Shown: positions 22,227 to 35,373 of the stretch, one piece after another
Position numbering within the stretch: the stretch's first letter is position 1
How the letters are laid out: each line of letters starts with the position of its first letter
From: Litoditis marina
Taxonomy: Eukaryota > Nematoda > Chromadorea > Rhabditida > Rhabditidae
Direction of reading: 5' to 3'
Assembly: GCA_964036275.1 (NCBI GenBank)
Contig: OZ038433.1
Span: 30,735,485-30,799,484, forward strand
DNA length: 64,000 bases
Program-made: the position numbers and the translations under genes
Notes under the pieces: generated by a model
What the model saw: the letters and a program-made list of their open reading frames with translations, nothing else
Database searches by the model: none
Told to the model about the DNA's origin: nothing

Positions 22227-25200
22227 CTAGAACGGGATAACTTTGAGGTTTCTTCTGAAGTATCCGCCATTGTGTTCTTTCTGCAGGTGGTACATGGAAG
22301 GCACCAATATGGCTGTTGATTGCTCGACCTGGGAAAAAGAGAAAAATGAAAGTAGCAATATAGTGAGTGCCAAATTTACAAATTTCTGTCTCTCACGGGA
22401 AGCGAACCTGTGAGCAAAAGTTCTGTATCTGAGCGCTAACCGCTGCGCTGTTAGACCACATAACCAAAAAGCTTCGGAATCAAAGACATGTGTGCGTACA
22501 CAGCGGAAAGTGAGATTTACAGTACCCTCTCACCGACTATTTCATATGCGACGACTACAAAAAGGTTATCTCGCGAATACTCGTTGTAGGTTGATCTTGA
22601 TACACGCAGCAGATAACGACTTCTGACCCATCAATATTCGGATCAAACTACAAACACAGCAGAATATTATGAAACTCGGCGGGTCTGCTCTGTAGTAAGC
22701 AAACTCTACACTAACCGTGAGTGGTGCACTTTTTCCTCCAGTATCCGTTTGAACTCTACCGGGACAGAAAGAAGCAACGAGTATGTGATCTTTCGCCAAA
22801 TCCACCGACATTGTCTTTGCCAGACAATTGAGAGCACACTGAAACCTTCTGTTTACTCGAAATCATTCAATCAAATCAGACTCTCATTCGAAGCTAGAAA
22901 CGAGATTGTGCGGAAATGTCATGTGGGACGTGCGAAATTCTAAATACGTTTCAAGTTCAAATTCAGAAGTTCGAATTCACATTAGTCAGTCCTTGATCAG
23001 ATTTTCTACGGAATATATCTCCATAAAAATGAAGGAGATTGAGATCAACTCAGAATATGCCGCTACTACAAACTTCTGTGACATGTATGATGATGACCGC
23101 CTCGTAACGAAACGACGTGAATGAATACATATGTAATTATAGGAAATACTTTTCTCCATCTCAACTCACTTTGCTCATCCTGTAGGCCAGCATTCCACAT
23201 TCTCCGGATCCCGTGGTATTGTTTGTCAATGAGGCAAGTTTAGAGGTGATATTCACAATTGCAGCTCGATTGAAGGAAAACTCATCGTTCGAAAACAACC
23301 GAGAAGCTCTTCGCAGAAGTGGCAGAAAAACCTGGAGCTGCCAGTATTCATTTAGTGCAAATGTTGGAAAAACTATACTCTGACGACATACAAAATGTAT
23401 GACCTAAAAAATATGATTCCGATATTAGATGTTTTAATATTAGATTTTATAAATTTTCAGCGCACTTCACACTCAAAGTCGGACTGTGCGTTTGTCGGCT
23501 ATAAGTTGCCAATGAAACTTAGCTGAACCTAAAAGTGACAGTCACTGATAACGTCTAAAATGTTAGTTCGTTTAACCCATCGATAGCAGTCAGCCATGTT
23601 GCAATGTAGGCCGAGCGCACCCTACATTGCAGGCGATTGATCTGGTAGCTGTTCAGCAGTCTTTTCATTGCAAATAAAAATATAACAAATGATTGTTTTG
23701 AGATTCTTGCACATATTTTGTGTTCACACGATAATCAGAATCACATAATCGTGGAATAATTTAAACAACTTTTTGTGCGATGAAATTAGGTTTGAGAAAC
23801 GACCAGAAAAGTTTTTGGTTTTGGTGAGCATGTTCAGATGGCCGGCTGCTTGTGGGCGCCGCGCCACCTATCGCAGCTGAGTTCAATATCCGGCTTGTGC
23901 AACAATTTCGATTAGACGGGTTGCTGTTGAAAACTTTCCAACAGAATTGACTCCGCCCACTAAAATCTACTGTAACTGGCTACTACTCAGACCATATGTG
24001 GCTGTTAATTACACATTTGCGTTTGGTCGAAACTGTATTGCAACAAATTTAGAAACAATGCGGGCACCGGAGAGTCAGACGACGAGAGGAAAAAGTCAAT
24101 ATCTATGACAGTCACCTGTATAAACAGTAATTCACTGTTTTGCAACAATGCTCTGAGTATTGATGGTTGAAACGAACTATACCACCAAAATTCTCTGGAA
24201 AAAAATCATCAGACTTTCAGAGTAATCGCGGTGAAAAATTCCGTCCTTGAAGTTAGTACCTGTGTTAGTACAGCCACTGAAATAGCGTTCACGTCTACGT
24301 TCTTGGCTATGGCAGCTCTATTCGGTTCCTGTTGGGTGAAATAGTTGACAACCACCCCGGCATTGTGAACGAGTACTGTCAGGCCATCGGCTCCAACGAT
24401 TTTGTCCACCTAAATGTTTCAACTAGAAACAATGAGTGAGATAGGCCCTTAAAACCGAAGATCACTTGCAAAGAAAAACCCAATATTTCAGAACAATAGA
24501 ATATTTGTTATAGAAAGTGACCGACTATTCGTTGTAGTTCGATGTTGGTTCAGGTCATAATTTACGAGTTTCGACTGTAAAGCAAGGGAATCAAACTAAG
24601 AACACACTAGTTGGGGAAACATATACGCTTATTCTGAAAAAACGACACCTATAAGGTTCTTCTCCAGAGTTAGAACACGTAGCTGAAAATTTGTTTTTGA
24701 TAACCTATGATACACAACCTAAAGTTCCGGTCCAAGCTTACAAGTTCACTTGGGAAAGGTTAGTATGTATAGAAATCTGAAGATCATTCTCAAGTACAAA
24801 CACAGTTTTTAGTGAATAAAATAATATTCACAAACAGAAACTACTTGCCGTAATGTACGCGCTTTTGATAGAATCATCACTCGTGACATCTAGTGAAATA
24901 ACCGATAACCGGGGATCATCGATACTTTTCAGATCCTGAAAGATATTTCAAATCGGATTATACTCAAAGAACATTTTATTGCTTACATTTTCTGTTTGGT
25001 CAAACACAGCAGGTATTCCTGAAATTTTCAGAGGTGATTCAGTACATCAACATAGACAAGAAATTAAACACGGAAAATGTCCAAGTATGTACATTCCCGT
25101 TCTTCACTACCTAAAATTAATGTGTTTTTTTTTGAAACGAAGAAAAATGCAAACCTTAGCTTCACCGGGGTTTCTACACGCGCCTATTATAATTTTGATG

Positions 25201-25283
25201 TCTTTGTTTTGTAAAAACGTCTTGACGAGGCCCAGTCCAATTCCTCGGTTGGCTCCTGTCACAAGAATGGTTCTCGGTGACAT
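22227..25283 (-). CDS. Sniffer-like short-chain dehydrogenase, copy B
   Basis: Same family and architecture as copy A. Exons 25283-25155, 24935-24849, 24409-24260, 23331-23170, 22838-22716 and 22328-22227 give 250 aa, all phase 0. Starts [16 protein letters not shown]. The NNAG motif is HNAG; the active-site segment is NITS with the second Ser kept (152). YRMSK is intact (Tyr172, Lys176). The usual [10 protein letters not shown] reads [10 protein letters not shown], a Trp-to-Arg change next to the substrate loop. Intron 2 begins GCAAGT (ACG|GCAAGT), so it is a GC-AG intron unless the site is dead. Intron 5 carries a SINE-like repeat. Probably functional, but the most altered near the substrate pocket among the intact copies. 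Confidence 0.88.
22395..22545 (-). repeat. tRNA-derived SINE-like repeat, family 1, SDR-B intron 5
   Basis: Minus strand: leader AAATCTCACTTTCCGCTGTG, then A-box-like AGCGCAGCGGTTAGCGC, then B-box GGTTCGCTTCC, then AGAGACAGAAATTTG. Same order as the 45480-45640 copy and more weakly as 2567-2715. Confidence 0.65.
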
Positions 25284-26090
25284 TTCTATCTGAAGATTCT
25301 TAAATTTACAGTAGTATAGAAGCAAATATATACAGATTGAACCAATGTTTCGATCGAGAAAAATAATATCATATGAGTGGAACCCTCATTATTTGGATTC
25401 CACGCAAGTTGGAACAATCGAAAAATTCAAAACCAATCGTTCAGAAAAAATCGTATTGAATGTGATCAAACCTGAAGTGAGTGAGAAGTAAAATGCCCCT
25501 AACGAGCAATAATAACAATAAATTACTCAATAATTGGAATATATCGGTAATAAGAAGTAAATACGCGTCGTAATCTTAGTTCGATAGTTGTTTTGTTATA
25601 AAAAGACAGAAAGAATCGATTTCACCGCTGTTTATTTCGTTGTTTACCACATACGGGCGCATGCTGTCTAGTCTGTCTGAGACCGTTAGCAAAAACATCC
25701 TCATGAGCAGTTTTTGACCTGCGTCTCATCGCGTGTGTGCTATTTCGTTCTCAGATCTCGTAGAATTCGTATGAAGTAGTGATACGGTGTATTTATGCAT
25801 TTGCTTGATCTTTGTCAATACGAAATTTTCATTGCCTGGATAATATGAGTTTGAAGAACACTTCTATAATAATCAAGAGTTTGAAAAAATAAAAAGACTT
25901 TCCGTGTGAACAAGGACCAACCAAAAATATCACACATTACGCAAAGTGCACATACTGAGAAACTGCAATAAAGTTTTCACTTTGTTAAATGGGATTTGCT
26001 TGTGCAAAATGAAATAAAAACTATGGCGAACTCAAAATTGGGTTATACACATAAGGGTTATACTTAGGTTATACACATAAGGGTTATACC
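25284..26090. other. upstream region of SDR copy B
   Basis: No exon recognised. Near 26035-26090 the word CATAAGGGTTATAC is repeated directly. The block from about 25480 to 25750 resembles the region upstream of copy D (about 32110-32350), so part of the 5' flank was duplicated with the gene. Confidence 0.4.
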
Positions 26091-26670
26091 AATTCCAAAA
26101 ATCAATTCAATTCAATTCCAATTCCAACCAATTCTCGAAAAATTCCGAAATTTCAATTCCAATTCTTTCATCATTTCAAAAAACCAATTCAATTCAATTC
26201 CAATTCCAACCAATTCTCGAAAAATTCCGAAAATTCAATTCCAATTCTTTCAATTTTTTCAAAAACCAATTCAACTCAATTTTAATTCCGACCAATTCCG
26301 ACCAATTCTTGAAAAATCATTTCCAATTTCAATTCTAAAAGCATTTTTTCGTAAAACAGTTTCTACATTTGAACAAGATAGAACGAGACAAGAAACTTTC
26401 ATTTTCCACACGTTTAAAATTTCAATTCTGGATCAATTCCGGACCAACTCTAATTCTTTTTACCAATTCTCAAGAAAAACCAATTCAATTCGATTCCATT
26501 TGTTTTCTGGCTGTCAAAAACCAATTCAATTCAATTCCGATTTTCTCTTAACACAACCAATTAAATTCAATTCAATTCTTAGGAATTGATTTAACTTAAA
26601 AACCAATTCAATTCAATTCTTTTCAATTCCAATTCCAATTCAATTCAATTCCTTAACCACCCTAGTTATA
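26091..26670. repeat. CAATTC low-complexity array with element-like ends
   Basis: Dominated by permutations of CAATTCAATTCCAATTCC and CGAAAAATTCCGAAA. The two ends are roughly inverted (AAGGGTTATACC and its counterpart AACCACCCTAG), similar in style to the hAT-like element at 39901-40735. Perhaps a related element whose body is also a simple repeat; no clean target duplication. Confidence 0.45.
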
Positions 26671-26723
26671 CTACACGACCGTACTCAGAACCTCATTTGA
26701 GAAGCTAAACAAATTATCCCTGA

Positions 26724-28068
26724 TCAGAATGGAATGACGTCCAGATTTCTTCTGAAGTAGCCGCCGTTGTGCTGCTCCTGGAGAGCGTAAATCGACGGCA
26801 CTCGGTCATCGATTGATCAATCTGAGTAATCATAATTTTTTTAGTTTAATAGAAACGAAAACGACCAAATTTTGCTATTTCCTGGATATTATCCAGGATA
26901 TAGCCTGTACGAGTACAATTAGTATGAATGATTCTGGGATACAACAAGAATAAAGATTTTACAATTGATTTACTATTCAGAAATGTTGAGCCTGGCCAGT
27001 TTTCTGAGCTCCAAATTTTTAGTTTTCAAGTTTGGAAAAAAATTGGATTTCGAGTTTGCCTTTAACAGTTGCAAATTTTTTTTCAGCTCTGATATTATAG
27101 CGTCCTATTTGACCTTAAGTTCTCCAATGTAAAGTCGGTTTGTAAGCACACTCTCATATGTTTTCTAAATAACATCTGTCCAAATAGTATCACTAGTGCC
27201 TACTGCAAAATGAAAACCATTTGTATTTTTTTCGGTTTTTTTGACATAAGTAATTTTGACTATTAGTACAAAGTTCGCAAGTAAGTTTCGTTTTGATTAC
27301 CCAAGTTTGAGGTACTTTTGCCTTCGCAAAGGTACTGGAAACTTTATATTTGTTTATTCTGTCAGTGCAGGGGCTGACTAGACGTAAACAAGTAATATTT
27401 TTGTAAAATAATTTTTCTGTAAAATTTTATACCGTATTCAAATTTTCGTTTTTGTCATGTATTATCCCGGATAGATCCCCAAATTTATCCCGGATAAATC
27501 CCAAAGTCATCAGGGATGAGATTCCGATCTTATCCCCGATGACTTTGAGATAACTCCAGGATAGATCCCCGATATATCAGGTGTAGATATTTTCCCGTGT
27601 TTAACCTCATATTTTTTATACTAGACTCAATAGACTTATATACACACATTATATAATACCTCATATTTTAATTCTCTCGACTCTCTCGAAAAGTACAATA
27701 GTTCTTGCGTTTCAATTCTAGATTTTACAAAGAGTGTTTCAGAACGTTTTCCGATGAATTGAAGTTGGAGAGCTACCAAGGGAAATCGCGAGAGTGTACT
27801 GTAATAGTTATATGAATGTCAGTAGAAGGTTAACTCAAAACTCGTCTTGACCCTGATTCAATCAGACAACTAAACGTTCATATAACTATAACATCCAATA
27901 CGTTTGTAAGGTTACTGTAGGAGTCGCAGTAGGAATGGTCGAAACAATACTATCCGTGAGTGCCGCGGCCTGTCCTCCCATCTCAGTCTGAACCCAACCG
28001 AGACAGAAAGAAGCCACCAGAATATGGTCATCGGCCAAGTCAATAGCCATAGTCTTTAGACTGCAATT
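26724..28068 (-). pseudogene. SDR copy C, exons 5 and 6 only, broken
   Basis: Remnant of an SDR like copies D and E. Exon 6 (26821-26724) is 98 nt instead of 102: four bases are missing after IDQSMTE, shifting the frame. Exon 5 (about 28068-27955) has lost roughly 17-19 nt just after its acceptor, reads [12 protein letters not shown], and ends ACG|GATAG, so the donor GT is lost. Exons 1-4 are not found before copy D begins at 29100. The intron between holds an inverted-repeat element. Multiple independent lesions make this a clear pseudogene. Confidence 0.85.
27460..27600. repeat. inverted repeat rich in GGATAnATCC
   Basis: CAAAGTCATCAGGGAT is mirrored by ATCCCCGATGACTTTG within about 80 bp, and GGATAGATCC/GGATAAATCC recur. 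A related word, CCTGGATATTATCCAGG, lies at 26880-26896, so a larger MITE in the pseudogene intron is possible. Confidence 0.4.
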
Positions 28069-28559
28069 TATCAGTTACAGCTTTTCTGTTCAGATATGTT
28101 ACCACATTTATAAGCAATGAGCAAGATAACTGTTGTCGAGACAATTATTTAGCTGTGTCTTGTCATCTACCGCGAACTAGTTAGCAAAATATTTTTATAT
28201 TTTTGTGGCATCAGTACTTCATAATAATCTTCTCTATATTTTTCCCTCGTCCTCTCTATATTTTTCCCTTTTTGTTGCAGTGTCCCTAGAAGTCCTTGAG
28301 TGGCTCGTACAAATCATACAACTGTTGGTCCCCCAATTTTTGATGAATTCAATTTACTTTTGGATGGTCTGATTCCGTGGTAGAACCGTACACTAGGTAG
28401 TATGATGTAATTTCGATCGTGGCGATGTCTTGGAAAATCGCCATTTCATTGCTATTTTCCCACGGGGAGCTGATAAAAGAAGAGTCAACCGAGGTGTATA
28501 AATGTCCGATATAAAGTATTTTTGTAATTTTAATAGTAATATTGAGTTTGAACGAGTAT

Positions 28560-28645
28560 GTAACTGTTCCTTCCTCTCTATCTCTCGCTTTCTCTCTCTC
28601 TCCATCTCTCTTTCTCTCTCTCTCTATCTCTCTATCTCCCCCTCT
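28560..28645. repeat. (TC)n microsatellite
   Basis: Imperfect CT/TCTC tract of about 80 bp. The surrounding stretch 28069-29099 holds no exon that I can support. Confidence 0.75.
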
Positions 28646-29099
28646 TTCTGTAGAATGCGTAACTAAACTTCTAAAGTTGCATACCTTTTCTGTAAGACGG
28701 CAGAGGTGTCGAGACTAATGTAAGTTGTAAACTCAAACTTTTCAATGACTAATTTGCACAGAAAACGGAAAACAAGATTTGCGAACACTCCTTGTCATTG
28801 AGATGCAAAATCGATTGAGAAGATTTTTGACTTTTGCGATAACATTCAGAGTATTTAGTGCCCGATTACGTTGTACGTTCTCTTGGGCGTACAGAATACA
28901 CATTGCGGATTGAAACCAGTCAAAAAGAATATTCTCTTAGTAATACAGAGACATATCAGTGAAGTTAATAATCTGGAAACCAATAACACCCAATTATATC
29001 ACGTTTACAACGAAGAAGTAGAGGTTGGAATAAACACATGTGGCCCGCTACTACACGGACATTCGAGACCACATGGGAAACGCAAGAATGTATCAATAA

Positions 29100-31920
<2,821 letters not shown>

Positions 31921-32982
31921 TTCTATCTAAAAAAAAGTCTAATGCATAAAAAATCAGACTCAGAATATAGCGAAATAATTAGAGATAATGCATTAAAGTA
32001 CCATAATTTAGGTTAGACGCAAATTTCAATTGTGGAAAAATTTAAGTATTCTGGTTAGAATAAGCCCATTAAGAAGAGGGTGTGTGAACAGTTTACGAGA
32101 GAATGTTGAAAAAAGCTGAATGAGAAGTTAAATGCTCCTCACAACGAACAATAAGAATCAAGTCTGGTGTTAATGAAAGCAAATAAGAGTAGGATTCCTA
32201 GTTCAATAGTTGTTTTGGCACTTAAAACACAAAATGTATCGATTCCATCGTGGTTCATTCGGTTGTTTACCATATGGGAGCGTTGTTTGGTCTGTCTGAG
32301 GTTGTTTGTAAAAACATCCCCATGTAAAGTGTTTGACCTGCGCCTCATCGAACGTGTGGTATTTTGTTGTTTTCAGTGGAAGTCCGACCGAAGTCTTGTA
32401 GAAGTCCGACCAAATAGTGTTACCGTCCATTCTTAATTCAATTCTGCTTGCAGGTTCTTTGAGAGCACATAATTTTCACAGACAGATTTGCGCTAATTCG
32501 CGTGCGAATTTCAACGTTGGGCTGCTAATTTATGCCAATTTCGCGTTTTTCTCGCGACCTTACATAGCCAAAAGTGTGTTTTCATAGTTCAAATGTTTGA
32601 AAAATATACTTGACGGTTATGGTTGTGATTATAACATGCCCCGATTAGTCTGAACTATTATTTTCATCCGACAAGCACGCATGAGGAAAAAGTGTTTTTC
32701 CTCACAAATAACGTTCGAAAACGGATTTTTTTCTGGAAATTCATTTAGAGTTGCTTTTTTTGTACTATTTCATGCGTAATACCTACTCATAGTCTCTCAA
32801 TGAGTGGTTTTTATTACGGTTTTCGGTTGAATTCGAACTTTTGGATTACGGTATGCGCTGCTAGTTAGCGCTAACTACTTCCAATTAGCGCTGATGTTTC
32901 TGAGTACATTGCAGAAAAAGTAACAGTTAAAAGAACACTTTCATGAGAACGAAGGGTCTGAAAAATGTCAAATGAAGGGACG
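31921..32982. other. upstream region of SDR copy D
   Basis: No exon recognised. 32110-32350 resembles the upstream flank of copy B. 32490-32900 repeats GCTAATT/TAGCGCTAA words, perhaps a decayed element. Confidence 0.35.
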
Positions 32983-33513
32983 ATTCATGAAAAAGTGGGG
33001 GCCCAACGACTGTGAGATTTGTCTTCTGCTGTGCGCCCCTTAGACAACTACTCTCAAATGGAACAGCTACTGCTACAAAAACCGGAAAATACTTATATAC
33101 TCAAGTAAAACTGTTCATTACAAACATACAAAAGTCGTAAAATATTTTTTTAAACATGTAAACTATAATATACAAATCACAGCTGCGAAAGAGAGAACAA
33201 CTGTTGAATAATATGCCAAGTGTTAAAGCACCTAGAGTTGAAGTAAAGACCAAAACTGCAAATCATTGTGTACAAAACCAGAATCTCTATAGTTGACTAC
33301 GTTGAGTTAACATCTGTGATTTGTATATTATAGTTTACATGTTTAAAAAAATATTTTACGACTTTTGTATGTTTGTAATGAACAGTTTTACTTGAGTATA
33401 TAAGTATTTTCCGGTTTTTGTAGCAGTAGCTGCTCCATTTGAGAGTAGCTGTCTAAGGGGCGCACAGCAGAAGACAAATCTCACAGTCGTTGGGCCCCCA
33501 CTTTTTCATGAAT
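32983..33513. mobile_element. fold-back element with two 200 bp inverted arms
   Basis: The left arm 32983-33182 and right arm 33314-33513 read as reverse complements over their whole length as far as I can follow, with no mismatch noticed, around a 131 bp spacer. The tips read ATTCATGAAAAAGTGGGGGC. No coding content. Arm identity suggests recent movement or ongoing arm correction; no clear target duplication. Confidence 0.75.
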
Positions 33514-33589
33514 TTTTCTCTTTTTGTACACATGCCGTAGGTATGTGGTTTGATCTCTACGGTACAGATAAAATTGTTTTCTTGATGAA

Positions 33590-34600
33590 CCACTTGTCAA
33601 GTATTACCATCATTCGGAAAAAATATGACGTCAACATTGCAGTTCTAGAAACATACTTCATCTGCCCTTCAGAATCCCAGAATACGTCATGTTTGAATGA
33701 AGTTTCATCGTGAATTGACCATTTTTGAGAAACTTCCAGCATTCGAAAACATATTTCACGTCAATTTTTTTTAAAGTTGACGTCATCTGGCCTTCTTAAT
33801 TCCAGAATAAGTCATATTTAGATGAAGTTTTATCGTTAATATACCACTTTAAGATATTTTCAGCATTTGAAAATATATGTGACGTCAACTTTGCACTTTT
33901 CAAAAATGACGTCATCTGGTCTCCAGAATCCCAGAATACGTCACTCTTAGATTGAGTTTCACCGTTAATTGACCCTTTCTAAGACATTTTCATCATGTGA
34001 AAATATATGTGACGTCAACTTTGCACTTTTCAAAAATGACGTCATCTGGTCTCCAGAATCCCAGAATACGTCACTCTTAGATTGAGTTTCACCGTTAATT
34101 GACCCTTTCTAAGACATTTTCATCATTTGAAAATATATGTGACGTCAACTTTGCACTTTTCAAAAATGACGTCATCTGGTCTCCAGAATCCCAGAATACG
34201 TCACTCTTAGATTGAGTTTCACCGTTAATTGACCCTTTCTAAGATATTACCATCATTTGAAAATATATGTGACGTCAACTTTGCACTTTTCAAAAATAAC
34301 GTCATCTGGTCTCCAGAATCCCAGAATACGTCACTCTTAGATTGAGTTTCACCGTTAATTGACCCTTTCTAAGACATTTTCATCATTTGAAAATATATGT
34401 GACGTCAACTTTGCACTTTTCAAAAATGACGTCATCTGGTCTCCAGAATCCCAGAATACGTCACTCTTAGATTGAGTTTCACCGTTAATTGACCCTTTCT
34501 AAGATATTACCATCATTTGAAAATGTATGTGACGTCAACTTTGCACTTTTCAAAAATGACGTCATCCGAGCTCCAGAATCCTCGATGACGTCATCAGTAG
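33590..34600. repeat. 130 bp tandem satellite carrying paired TGACGTCA sites
   Basis: TGACGTCA recurs exactly every 130 bp at 33880, 34010, 34140, 34270, 34400 and 34530, and a second TGACGTCA (one copy mutated to TAACGTCA) follows about 27 bp later in each unit. Two more diverged units precede (from about 33620 and 33750). From 34010 on, units are almost identical; they alternate between AAGACATTTTC and AAGATATTACC before CATCATTTGA, suggesting a 260 bp higher-order dimer. TGACGTCA is the consensus CREB/ATF site. A regulatory role is inference only. Confidence 0.85.
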
Positions 34601-35373
34601 AAGACTTACATCTAAATCGATGTCAGTTCATGTCGTGGTATCATACTTCAAATTTTACTTGAATTGGTTAGGACTGAGCTGAGTTATAACGCAATTTGAT
34701 TTACCCCGACAGAGAGGACGAGAGAGTGCACGAAATTAAGAGACGCAGAGACATTTTCAAAGACCTATAACTTGATGAAAAATAATTTTTTTCGAAAAAC
34801 AGTTTGCGCCCCCAGGGTTTGAGTGGGATATCTATCGTGTCCGAAATTTTCAGTCAAATCGGTTCACACATAAAAATTTCCCAGGAGTGCGCACCAACAC
34901 ACACACACACACACACACACGACGGAAGTTGGCGCTCTTGATGAAGCGAAAACGTCATAACTTGGCTCAAACTTGACCGATTTCGTTCAAATTTCGAACA
35001 TAGCTTGTAAATGTGCCATAGAAAATCAGCAAATCATAAAAAGTTCTGATTTGCACAATTGGACCTTTTTGAGGGTGAACTAAAAAAATGAAAGCGCGCA
35101 TTAGCCGGACCAAAGACAAATCTCGCACAGCGCTTCGCGCTGCGCGCGATTCTGGAGAGCAAGGACGAGCGAAAATATCACACATTACACATATTGCATA
35201 AAATACTACGGAAAAGCTTCACTTGTGGTCACCGGTTGAAATGAAATAATGGGTTTTGCTTGTGGAAAACGGTCTAAAAACAAAGCTCAAAAATTACACT
35301 TATATGGTTCCCACTATACGATTATTTTGAACCCCATTTGAGTAACAGAATAGCAGCGTTTCATCTTCGGTAA
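34601..35373. other. spacer with (CA)n and a GC hairpin
   Basis: No exon recognised. (CA)n at about 34897-34920. A near-palindrome CAGCGCTTCGCGCTGCG lies at about 35129-35145, similar to the AGCGCGGAGCGCTGCG word near 19685. Confidence 0.4.

Noticed and set aside
33590..34600. CRISPR array
   Set aside because: 130 bp direct tandem units without unique spacers; a satellite.
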